Assembly: GCF_002162035.1 (NCBI RefSeq)
Contig: NZ_CP021138.1
Span: 682,001 to 746,000 of the forward strand
Direction of reading: 5' to 3'
Source of the DNA: Sulfuriferula sp. AH1
GTDB lineage: Bacteria > Pseudomonadota > Gammaproteobacteria > Burkholderiales > Sulfuriferulaceae
DNA length: 64,000 nucleotides
Shown here: one piece after another, positions 51,666 to 59,115 of the stretch
Layout: each line of letters opens with the position of its first letter
Position numbering within the stretch: the stretch's first letter is position 1
Notes under the pieces: model-generated
What the model was told of the DNA's origin: nothing
The model's input: the letters and a program-made list of their open reading frames with translations, nothing else
Database searches by the model: none
Translations under genes and position numbers: made by a program

Positions 51666-52040
51666 ATGTCGAATGTTTTAACTAAAAATTTCGTGGCCGG
51701 GGCGGCGATCCTTGCTGCTACTCAGGTCAAATTCGGCGCGGACGACAATACCGTAGTACCGGCAACTGGCCCGACTGATTTGATTATCGGTGTTACGACT
51801 GACATTGCGGCGGCACTGGGTGAGCGTGTTGACGTGCAGATGATCGGTACTGCGTATGTCGTTGCCGGCGCTGCGGCTACGCGCGGCACGCTGGCTACAT
51901 CGGATGCATCTGGTCGCGCAGTGACTGCGGCCCCTGCAGCGGGGGTGAATAACAACACGGTAGGCCGATTCCTGGAATCGCCCAGTGCTGCAGGCGATAT
52001 GGTTCGCGTGTTGCTAAACCCCGGATCTGTGCAGGGCTAA
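51666..52040 (+). CDS. DUF2190-like capsid decoration protein
   Basis: 124 residues, Gly/Ala/Val/Thr-rich, with the beta pattern of the DUF2190/capsid cement family (GPTDLIIGVTTDIAAALGER, DVQMIGTAYVVAGAAATRGT). It lies directly upstream of the major capsid gene, where such proteins usually occur. AAAGGAG ribosome-binding site. Confidence 0.82.
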   Translation: MSNVLTKNFVAGAAILAATQVKFGADDNTVVPATGPTDLIIGVTTDIAAALGERVDVQMIGTAYVVAGAAATRGTLATSDASGRAVTAAPAAGVNNNTVGRFLESPSAAGDMVRVLLNPGSVQG

Positions 52041-52080
52041 CCGCCTTCTGGGCTACCCATTTATTTATCAAGGATACGCA

Positions 52081-53157
52081 ATGAAAAACTATTTTATGGA
52101 AAACCGTTTCAGCCTGATGATGGTTTTGGGCATTCTCGTGGCTATGGCCTTCGGTGTTATGGCGCCTGATCATGCTGCGATCGCAAGTGTATTTGTGGGT
52201 TTGAATACCACGGCATTCCCGGTCAATCCGCAGCTGACGGCTATCGCAATTGGTTATAAAAATCCGGACATCGCCCTGATTGCCGATAAGGCGCTGCCGC
52301 GGTTTCCGACTGCGAAAAAATTCAATTTTACGGTTTACAGCGCGGAGCAAGGTTACACCGTTCCGAATACTAATGTTGGGCGTAAATCGGAGCCTAACGT
52401 GGTTGATTTCGGTGGTACCGAAATGACTGGTGAGGTGATGGATTATGGTCTCGATGACGTATTGCCGAATGATGATATTCAGGCATTTGAGAGCATGCCT
52501 AAACCTGCTACCGGCGGCCCGATTGATCCGCAGTCTTTGTCAGCCATGATGCTGACCGGCCTGATCGAGCTGGATCGTGAAGTGCGCGTCGCAGGTACAG
52601 TGTTTAACGCGGCCAACTATGCTGCGGCCAATCAGCAGACGCTGGCTGGCACCAGCCAGTGGAGCGATTACGCCAACTCTAACCCGCTTTCAGCATTGCT
52701 CGGCGCACTGGATAGCACGCTGATCCGCCCTAACAAAGTGATTCTTGGACAGCAGGTATGGACGATACTGCGTCAGCATCCGAAGATCGTTAACGCAGTC
52801 TTTAAGACGCCGCAAAACTCTGGTTCTGTGCCCAAGGAGGCCTTGGCTGAGTTGCTGGAGGTCGATGAAGTGATCGTCGGCGCAGGATTCATCAACACCG
52901 CGCGTAAAGGCCAGGCCCCTAACTATCAGCGCGTATGGGGCAAGCACTGCTCACTGATTTACAGCTCGCTGATGGCGGCTCAGGCGGCGCAGCCTTGCTT
53001 CGGCTTCACCGCACAGTGGGGCACGCGGATTGCTGGTGCGGTTCCGGATTCTAAAATTGGGCTGCGCGGTAGTGTGCGTATCCGTGTAGGCGAAAGCGTG
53101 AAGGAAGTGATCAGTGCACCTGATGCTGGATACTTCTTCCAGAACGCCGTAGCTTAA
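52081..53157 (+). CDS. Major capsid protein, Mu-like
   Basis: 358 residues. The body (TAFPVNPQLTAIAIGYKNPD, FNFTVYSAEQGYTVPNTNVG, LDREVRVAGTVFNAANYAAA) is typical of phage major capsid proteins of this module. The N-terminal ~40 residues carry a strongly hydrophobic segment (MMVLGILVAMAFGVMAP), unusual for a capsid protein. AAGGATACGCA precedes the ATG, so that start is likely real. The segment may be removed by the prohead protease. Confidence 0.9.
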   Translation: MKNYFMENRFSLMMVLGILVAMAFGVMAPDHAAIASVFVGLNTTAFPVNPQLTAIAIGYKNPDIALIADKALPRFPTAKKFNFTVYSAEQGYTVPNTNVGRKSEPNVVDFGGTEMTGEVMDYGLDDVLPNDDIQAFESMPKPATGGPIDPQSLSAMMLTGLIELDREVRVAGTVFNAANYAAANQQTLAGTSQWSDYANSNPLSALLGALDSTLIRPNKVILGQQVWTILRQHPKIVNAVFKTPQNSGSVPKEALAELLEVDEVIVGAGFINTARKGQAPNYQRVWGKHCSLIYSSLMAAQAAQPCFGFTAQWGTRIAGAVPDSKIGLRGSVRIRVGESVKEVISAPDAGYFFQNAVA

Positions 53158-53170
53158 TCATTAACCTCAG

Positions 53171-53196
53171 ACTGCCTGCCGATTCCAGCAGGCAGT
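53171..53196. repeat. Hairpin after major capsid gene
   Basis: Perfect 9-bp stem ACTGCCTGC / GCAGGCAGT with an 8-base loop between capsid and the next gene, and no T-run. It could act as a partial terminator or stabilise the capsid mRNA. Confidence 0.5.
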
Positions 53197-53212
53197 CGTC
53201 AAGGAGAGAATC

Positions 53213-53416
53213 GTGGCAAAACCAAATAAAGGTGTGATGGTGCCGGTGTTGGTAAAGACGCCGGTAACGTATAACGATGAGTCGTTCGCAGCCGGTGATC
53301 TGCTGCAGGTCGATGAGATTCACTTGCAGCAGCTGCTGGATGTGGGGGCGGTTGAGCGGGTGAAGGACGCAGATCAAGGCGGCACGTCAGATTCGCAAAG
53401 TGAGACTGTGGGCTGA
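53213..53416 (+). CDS. Small head protein (Mu gp35-position), function unknown
   Basis: 67 residues (MVPVLVKTPVTYNDESFAAG, LLQVDEIHLQQLLDVGAVER). Position after the capsid gene corresponds to Mu gp35. GTG start after AAGGAGAG. It overlaps the gp36-like start. Confidence 0.75.
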   Translation: MAKPNKGVMVPVLVKTPVTYNDESFAAGDLLQVDEIHLQQLLDVGAVERVKDADQGGTSDSQSETVG

Positions 53417-53841
53417 TGGATTACGCTACACAAGCCGACATGGTGTCTGTATTCGGTGAGCGTGAGGTGGTCATGCTCACCGACCGCAGCCTGCTTGGCA
53501 CGATCGATGCGACTGTGCTGGCTGATGCCTTGAGCCTGGCATCGGATGAGATCGATGCTTATCTGGATGGGCGCTATGCGCTGCCGCTGCCGAACGTGCC
53601 GCGCCTGCTGACCCGGATCTGCTGTGACATTACCCGCTACCGCCTCTCTGGCGGTGACGCGCAGGAAACCGAGCCGTCGCGCAACCGTTACAAAGACTCG
53701 ATCAAGATGCTGGAGGCGGTGAAGCGCGGCGATCTGACGCTGGGGCTGGACCCTGCCCAGCAAGAGGTACCGACGCGCGGCGCCGTGCAGATTAATAACG
53801 GCACTCGTACATTCAGCCGCGACACGCTGGCGGATTACTGA
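53416..53841 (+). CDS. Mu gp36-like protein (DUF1320), head-tail connector
   Basis: 141 residues of the DUF1320 family (YATQADMVSVFGEREVVMLT, ASDEIDAYLDGRYALPLPNV). Believed to be a head-completion/adaptor protein. One-base overlap with gp37-like. Confidence 0.9.
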   Translation: MDYATQADMVSVFGEREVVMLTDRSLLGTIDATVLADALSLASDEIDAYLDGRYALPLPNVPRLLTRICCDITRYRLSGGDAQETEPSRNRYKDSIKMLEAVKRGDLTLGLDPAQQEVPTRGAVQINNGTRTFSRDTLADY

Positions 53842-54433
53842 TGATAACCGAGATCGAAGACGCCATCCTCGCTCGTATCGGGACTGCCAACGATGGCAGG
53901 TTGGGCTACAAGTTTGCCTCGCTGGCGACTTACGGCGGGGAGTTTGACGAAGATATTAACCAGGTGATACGCCGCTTGCCGGGTTTGTGGTGGTGTATGC
54001 GGGTGGTGGCAAGCCAGTGCCTTATGGCACCCAGAAAGCCCGCTGGAAGATGCCTGCGACCTTTGCTGTGCTGGTGGGTGCGCGCAGCGTGCGCGGCGAG
54101 GGTTTTAGCCGTCGTGGGCTGGCTGATGCTGCTGGTGCGGTGCTGGAGGTGGGTGCGTACCGGATGCTGGAAGATGCGCGGCGGATGCTGCTGAATCAGG
54201 ATTTTGGTCTGGCGATCGAGCGGTTTACGCCAGGCGCGGTGAAGACGCTCTACAACGTGCGCATGAACGGGCTGGCGATGTCGGTTTTCTCCCAGGAGTG
54301 GCATACGGCATTCATGATCGATCCGGAGCCGACCGACCCAGCCGCACCAGATTGGTTGCGCTTGGGCATAAATTATTACCTGCAGCCGGACGATGGCATC
54401 CCTGATGCGTCCGATGTGATTACCTTGGTATAG
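53841..54433 (+). pseudogene. Mu gp37-like protein (DUF1834), apparently frameshifted
   Basis: Two frames together make one gp37-like tail-terminator protein. The first frame gives MITEIEDAILARIGTANDGR to INQVIRRLPGLW and then degenerates. A second frame from about 53985 gives VVYAGGGKPVPYGTQKARWK through to SDVITLV. The switch lies in a GTGGTGGTG stretch and needs a net -1 (or +2). No typical slippery heptamer is visible, so a one-base deletion, a sequencing error or an unrecognised recoding signal are the options. Confidence 0.75.
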
Positions 54434-54442
54434 ATAGGAGAA

Positions 54443-54637
54443 ATGACGATGTGGGTTAAAGCAAATGCAGGGCTGAAGGTGCCGATGGAGGGCAAGCCCA
54501 ATGATTATATTACGGAGGATGTGGCGATTGAAGTCCCTGATAGTGCGTATTACTTGCGTCGCCTTGCTGATGGTGACGTTGTTCTGGCGGATGCGCCCGT
54601 CGCACCCAAAGCAAGTACAAGCAAAGGATCTGAATAA
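54443..54637 (+). CDS. Mu gp38-like small protein (DUF2635)
   Basis: 64 residues: VKANAGLKVPMEGKPNDYIT and VPDSAYYLRRLADGDVVLA are diagnostic for DUF2635, always found just before the sheath gene in Mu-like phages. GGAGAA precedes two in-frame ATGs, and the first is used. Confidence 0.88.
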   Translation: MTMWVKANAGLKVPMEGKPNDYITEDVAIEVPDSAYYLRRLADGDVVLADAPVAPKASTSKGSE

Positions 54638-56058
54638 TGGCTAGCAAGAATATTGCCTTCAGCAGTATCCCGTCGAGCATCCGTAAGCCGGGAAAATATT
54701 TCGAATTCAATACCGCCCTGGCGGTACGTACCTTGCCGGGTAACCTGCAAAAGACGCTGATCATGGGCCAGCGCACTGCTGCCGGTACGGTGCTGGCCAA
54801 TGTGCTGACGGATGTTTTCTCGGATACCGATGCGGCGACGTACTTCGGCTATGGATCGATGCTGCATCTGATGGTACGGGCGGCATTGCGCGCCAATCCG
54901 TATCTGGCATTGTCGGTGATCGCGCTGGATGACGATGCGGCCAGCCTGGCTGCCGCCAGCACGGTGACGGTGACCGGCACTGCTTCAACCGCTGGCGTGG
55001 TAACGCTGGGAATCGGTGCGCAGCAAGTGCAGATTGCAGTTAATAGCGGCGACCTGCCGGCGACGATCGCATCGGCACTGGCTACGCAGATCGGCAAGCA
55101 GCCGGATCTGCCGGTCACGGCGACGGTGCTGGCGGGTGTGGTGACATTGACTGCCAAGAACAAGGGCGCGCTGGGTAACTCGATCAAGATCTCGGTGACC
55201 AGCACTGTCGGTACCACCACCGTGGTGGCCACAGCATTTGCTGGCGGTGCGACCGACCCGCAACTGACTACGGTGCTGCCGACTGTATTCTCCGCCGGGC
55301 ACAATATCCTGGTGTCGCCGTATAACGATGCGACAAATCTGACCTCGCTGCGCACGCACCTGGACAGCGTGGCCGGCCCGATGGAGCAGCGCGGCGCAAT
55401 TGGTGTCTGCGGATTTGTGTCCACTTTGTCGACTGCAACGACGGCGGCACTGGCTAATAATAGCGGCCGCATATCGGGAATTCTGGTGCCTAATGCGTCT
55501 GACCTAGTCTGTGAAGTGGCGGCGTCGTATGGCGCGGTGTGCGCCAGCGAGGAGGACCCAGCGCGGCCGCTGAATACGGTGCCATTGACCGGCCTCACTC
55601 CGCCGCCAATGGCGAACTGGCTGTCGCGCACCGAGCAGGAAAACGCGCTGTACAACGGTATCACCCCGGCTGAAGTTGGGCCTGGCGGTGTCGTGCAGAT
55701 CGTGCGCGCGATCACCATGTACACGGTAAATGCCAGCGGTATCCCGGACATCAGCCTGCTGGATCTGACCACTATCCGCACGCTGGATTACGTGCGCAAG
55801 GCCGCCCGTGAACGCATCGCGCTGCGTTTCCCACGCGAGAAGCTATCGGAGCGGACTGCGCCAAAAGTGCGGTCGGAGCTGCTCGATGTGCTGACCAAGT
55901 TGGAGGAGCTGGAAATCGTGGAGAACGTAGCGGCCAATGCAGCAGGCTTGCTGGTTGAGCGCGATCTGCAAGATCCGAATCGACTGGATGCGAAGATCCC
56001 AGCTGATGTGGTGAACGGGCTGCATGTGTTTGCTGGTCGGATTGACTTGTTGCTTTAG
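54637..56058 (+). CDS. Contractile tail sheath protein (Mu gpL-like)
   Basis: 473 residues. The sheath family C-terminus is seen as LDYVRKAARERIALRFPREK and NGLHVFAGRIDLLL. An Ig-like insert region rich in Thr/Val/Ala lies near residues 105-200. It starts one base inside the gp38-like stop. Confirms a contractile (myovirus) tail. Confidence 0.93.
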   Translation: MASKNIAFSSIPSSIRKPGKYFEFNTALAVRTLPGNLQKTLIMGQRTAAGTVLANVLTDVFSDTDAATYFGYGSMLHLMVRAALRANPYLALSVIALDDDAASLAAASTVTVTGTASTAGVVTLGIGAQQVQIAVNSGDLPATIASALATQIGKQPDLPVTATVLAGVVTLTAKNKGALGNSIKISVTSTVGTTTVVATAFAGGATDPQLTTVLPTVFSAGHNILVSPYNDATNLTSLRTHLDSVAGPMEQRGAIGVCGFVSTLSTATTAALANNSGRISGILVPNASDLVCEVAASYGAVCASEEDPARPLNTVPLTGLTPPPMANWLSRTEQENALYNGITPAEVGPGGVVQIVRAITMYTVNASGIPDISLLDLTTIRTLDYVRKAARERIALRFPREKLSERTAPKVRSELLDVLTKLEELEIVENVAANAAGLLVERDLQDPNRLDAKIPADVVNGLHVFAGRIDLLL

Positions 56059-56096
56059 GCGTTAAATTTTGATGGCGATAGCATTGGTTTAACGCC
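56058..56096. repeat. GGCGTTAAA inverted repeat between sheath and tube genes
   Basis: GGCGTTAAA (56058-56066) and TTTAACGCC (56088-56096), 9-bp arms around 21 bases. Possible RNA stem controlling the sheath/tube ratio. Confidence 0.4.
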
Positions 56097-56125
56097 AAGC
56101 TTACTATCCTAACTGGAGAAAGATT

Positions 56126-56500
56126 ATGGCATTAGAAGAATACGCCGGCTCGATTGTGATGGAGATCGATGGTAAAGAGGTCGAGATCGCGAGCCTGAAT
56201 GCGACTGAAAAAACCGGCCGAAAACTGGTCAAGACAATGAATAAAACAGGTCGAGCAAAAGGCTTTTCCAGAGGTATTAAGGAATACGACCTGAGTATTT
56301 CAGCTGTGATTCCGCTGACTGGCGATATTGACTGGGCTGCGATCGAAGGGGCAAAGATTACTCAATACCCGCTATCTACCGGTGGCCAGCGTGTTAGCTA
56401 CCTTGATTGTTTCGCAATTAGTGTTGGTGAAAAATACACGGTAGACAATGAAGCCATGCGCGATATTGCTATGGGCGCATTGCGCAAGGTGGAAGAATGA
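56126..56500 (+). CDS. Tail tube protein (Mu gpM-like)
   Basis: 124 residues (MALEEYAGSIVMEIDGKEVE, KGFSRGIKEYDLSISAVIPL) of the Mu tail-tube family. It follows the sheath gene and overlaps the tail chaperone gene by four bases. GGAGAAAG ribosome-binding site. Confidence 0.92.
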   Translation: MALEEYAGSIVMEIDGKEVEIASLNATEKTGRKLVKTMNKTGRAKGFSRGIKEYDLSISAVIPLTGDIDWAAIEGAKITQYPLSTGGQRVSYLDCFAISVGEKYTVDNEAMRDIAMGALRKVEE

Positions 56501-56808
56501 GCGCCATTATCGTAAAGGGTACGCTGCCGATCGGTGTTGAGGTTGATGGGCAGCGCTATCGGGAGTTCGAGATTCGTTCCGGCACGCTGCGCGATGCCAT
56601 CGCATTATCCGAGATTGACGGCTATCTCGATCTGCCAGAAAACAAGAAGCGTTACTCCGGGATTGCGCAACGGCTAAGTATCGATGGGGTTGATGCCGAG
56701 ATGATCACGCTGGATTTGCTCCTGGATATGGTGGATCGTGATTTCATCGTTATCGATAATGCGGCGGATGAAGTCGAAAAAAAGCTCGATGCGCTGAGCA
56801 GCAGCTAA
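56497..56808 (+). CDS. Tail assembly chaperone, short (0-frame) form, Mu gp41-like
   Basis: 103 residues (GVEVDGQRYREFEIRSGTLR, LDLLLDMVDRDFIVIDNAAD). It belongs to the tail assembly protein that in Mu and lambda is made in two forms by -1 frameshifting. A slippery A-AAA-AAG lies near its 3' end. Confidence 0.9.
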   Translation: MSAIIVKGTLPIGVEVDGQRYREFEIRSGTLRDAIALSEIDGYLDLPENKKRYSGIAQRLSIDGVDAEMITLDLLLDMVDRDFIVIDNAADEVEKKLDALSSS

Positions 56809-56993
56809 AGCCAATTCGCCAGGCGCAGGGGCTGCTCGCCCGCGCCGGGTTCGACCCGGACAAAGTGCTCGATATGAGCGAGGCCGAGGTTGAATCCCAC
56901 CTCAGTGTCGTGCTTCAGCTTTCTGGGGCAAAAGCACATGGTGATACCACTACCAAACGCGTCATCAGCCAGCGCAAAAAGAAACCATCATGA
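56497..56993 (+). CDS. Tail assembly chaperone, long (-1 frameshift) form
   Basis: Frameshifting at the A-AAA-AAG heptamer joins the first 96 residues to 69 residues of the -1 frame, giving about 165. This extension (for example PIRQAQGLLARAGFDPDKVL, DMSEAEVESHLSVVLQLSGA) has no start of its own in front of the overlap, and its stop overlaps the tape-measure ATG. Same logic as lambda G/GT and Mu gp41/41'. Confidence 0.85.
56778..56784 (+). promoter_or_regulatory. -1 programmed frameshift slippery site A-AAA-AAG
   Basis: Within GAA-AAA-AAG of the tail chaperone gene and in the correct 0-frame register for tandem slippage. Downstream of it the -1 frame stays open to a TGA at 56991-56993. Confidence 0.85.
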
Positions 56994-58852
56994 GCGGAAA
57001 ACTTGAACTAGAACTGATAATGCGCTTGCGTGATCTCGCCTCTGGCGCGTTCACCGGTTCACAGCGCAACATGCAGTCTGAGATCGGCCGAACTCAAAGC
57101 TCGGTAGATCTGCTCACCCGCAAAATGCAGGGCTACGAGCGCCAAACTTCAACGGCTATTCAAAAGAATGACAACCTGCTCGCCGGTGTGCGCCGCTTAG
57201 CCAATGAGCGCGGTCCTGTGGCGCTTATCAACGGCCTGCGGACGGTATCAGAGCAGGCGGCACGTGCGCAGCGGATGATTGAGGGAATGTCCAGGGCTGC
57301 TGCGGGTGTCGCTGCAGCAGGTTACGTTATATCGCGCCCGCTGAATCAGACGATGGATTATGGCATGCGGCTGGCGGGCATGGCCAATACTGCATTTACC
57401 GATCGTAACGCTGGCGGTCGTATTGCAGGCAAGGATGAACTGAATAGCGCTATTGTCAAAGCAGTGCGTTACGGCGGCGGTACCCGCGACAGCGCGGCCG
57501 AGACCCTCGATACGTTGATCGCCTCCGGTGCCATGTCGGCCAAGGATGCGATGGGGATGCTGCCGACGCTGGTGCGTTCTGGCACAGCTTCTGGTGCTGA
57601 CCCCAACCAGCTTGCCCAGATCGGCATCCGTGGCATGCAGACCTTTGGCATCAAGCCGGGTGAAATGGGTAATGCCATCGATATGGCGATTACTGCAGGC
57701 CAGGCAGGTGGATTCGAGCTGAAGGACATGGCCAAGTGGCTGCCGCAGCAAATGGCGGCGGCCAAGATATCCGGATTATCCGGTACCGCTGGTCTGGCCA
57801 AGCTGCTGGCAGCGAACCAGGCATCGGCGATTACTGCTGGCTCGAAAGATGAAGCTGGTAACAACCTGGTGAACCTGCTGACCAAGATCAACAGCAGTGA
57901 CACGGCAAAAGATGCTCAAAAGCAAGGTATTAATCTGTCTGGCACGCTGGCTGCAGCACGGGGCAAGGGGATGGACGGCATTGATGCTTTTGTCGCCATC
58001 ACGGATAGCATTGTTGGCAAGGACAAGAATTATCAGGCGCTGCAGGGCAAGCTGAAAACTGCTCAGGGCGGTGATCGCAAGACGATACTTGAAAGCCAGG
58101 CCGATATCCTGCAGGGGTCGGCAATCGGTAAAATTGTACAGGACCGGCAGGCATTAATGGCGCTGGTAGGTATCATGAGTAATCGCAGCTATATGGCGGA
58201 TGTGCAGAAGAAAACACTCGCCGGTGCAGGTGCTACCGAAAAGAATTTTGCTGTAATCTCGGCAGAGGCCGGTTTTAAAGCCCAGCAAGCGGGTAATGAA
58301 AAAGTATTTGCCACTCAGAATGCGTTTGAGAAGCTGGCGCCGATGGTGTCATCAACAGCTGACTGGATGACCAGTATGGCTCGTCAGTACCCAGTATTGA
58401 CTGCTGCAGTCATGGCGGCTACTACGGCACTGACGGCTTTGGCTGCAGCTGCTGCTGCGTCGGGTGTAGCCGGGTTGCTTACAGGCAGGGGTGGCGGCGC
58501 GCTGGCTCAGAAAGCAGGCGGCAGCCTGCTCACCCGGCTTGGCGTCACTGCTGCATTTGCCGGTGGATCATCGCTCACTACTATGGCTGGGCTGGGTGCT
58601 TCCGGGCTGGCTACGATTGCCGGTGGGGTTGGAGTTGCCGGTGCAGCTGGATATGGTGTCGGTAGCCTGGTCAACAAAGGTATTGAGGGCACCGCGTTTG
58701 CCGACTCGCTGGGCAGATCTATTGCAAGGGCATTGGCCTTTATGGGTAGCGCTGAGGCAAGGCAGTCGCTCAAGGTTGAGGTCGACGTCAAAAACGGCAA
58801 TATCGTGGCTGCAGTTAACCAGGCTAACGCACGTCAGGCGAGCCGTCATTAA
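56990..58852 (+). CDS. Tail tape-measure protein (Mu gp42-like)
   Basis: 620 residues: N-terminal coiled coil (LTRKMQGYERQTSTAIQKND), a tape-measure core domain (ASGADPNQLAQIGIRGMQTF, FELKDMAKWLPQQMAAAKIS), hydrophobic Ala/Gly-rich segments near 460-580, and a short tail. It sets tail length and is coupled to the chaperone's long form. Confidence 0.9.
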   Translation: MSGKLELELIMRLRDLASGAFTGSQRNMQSEIGRTQSSVDLLTRKMQGYERQTSTAIQKNDNLLAGVRRLANERGPVALINGLRTVSEQAARAQRMIEGMSRAAAGVAAAGYVISRPLNQTMDYGMRLAGMANTAFTDRNAGGRIAGKDELNSAIVKAVRYGGGTRDSAAETLDTLIASGAMSAKDAMGMLPTLVRSGTASGADPNQLAQIGIRGMQTFGIKPGEMGNAIDMAITAGQAGGFELKDMAKWLPQQMAAAKISGLSGTAGLAKLLAANQASAITAGSKDEAGNNLVNLLTKINSSDTAKDAQKQGINLSGTLAAARGKGMDGIDAFVAITDSIVGKDKNYQALQGKLKTAQGGDRKTILESQADILQGSAIGKIVQDRQALMALVGIMSNRSYMADVQKKTLAGAGATEKNFAVISAEAGFKAQQAGNEKVFATQNAFEKLAPMVSSTADWMTSMARQYPVLTAAVMAATTALTALAAAAAASGVAGLLTGRGGGALAQKAGGSLLTRLGVTAAFAGGSSLTTMAGLGASGLATIAGGVGVAGAAGYGVGSLVNKGIEGTAFADSLGRSIARALAFMGSAEARQSLKVEVDVKNGNIVAAVNQANARQASRH

Positions 58853-58873
58853 TGTTTAAATGGATGATTAGAT

Positions 58874-59056
58874 ATGATGCTGATGTTTGAGATTTCTCGT
58901 CCATTCCGAGCAAAACCGAAGATGGAGAAATATGGGATTTTATCACGGTGGATTTGGTTGTGGTTTTCAGTGGCATATTTGGATGCCGGATTCAATGATA
59001 TTACTAAACAAATCCGCTTAGAGGAACGTGCGCGGATTGTAAATAACCTCTTGTAA
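58874..59056 (+). CDS. Possible small protein between tail modules
   Basis: 60 codons with several ATG options (MFEISRPFRAKPKMEKYGIL, WIWLWFSVAYLDAGFNDITK). One hydrophobic segment and a charged C-terminus. No ribosome-binding site is clear and no homologue was recognised. Placed between the tape-measure gene and late promoter C. Confidence 0.4.
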   Translation: MMLMFEISRPFRAKPKMEKYGILSRWIWLWFSVAYLDAGFNDITKQIRLEERARIVNNLL

Positions 59057-59062
59057 CCATCA

Positions 59063-59115
59063 GGCGGAAGCTCTTCCGCCTTAACCAGCCTCACGCGCGC
59101 GCGTAATCTGTGCGC
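59063..59115 (+). promoter_or_regulatory. Late promoter C (tail tip/baseplate operon)
   Basis: Best-conserved copy: GGCGGAAG-CT-CTTCCGCC followed by TTAA ending at 59084, then 31 bases to the gpN-like ATG. TAATCT is at -12 to -7. No Shine-Dalgarno sequence. Confidence 0.72.

Noticed and set aside
54849-55781. 310-codon minus-strand ORF opposite the sheath gene
   Set aside because: Antisense shadow; the sheath protein is unambiguous.
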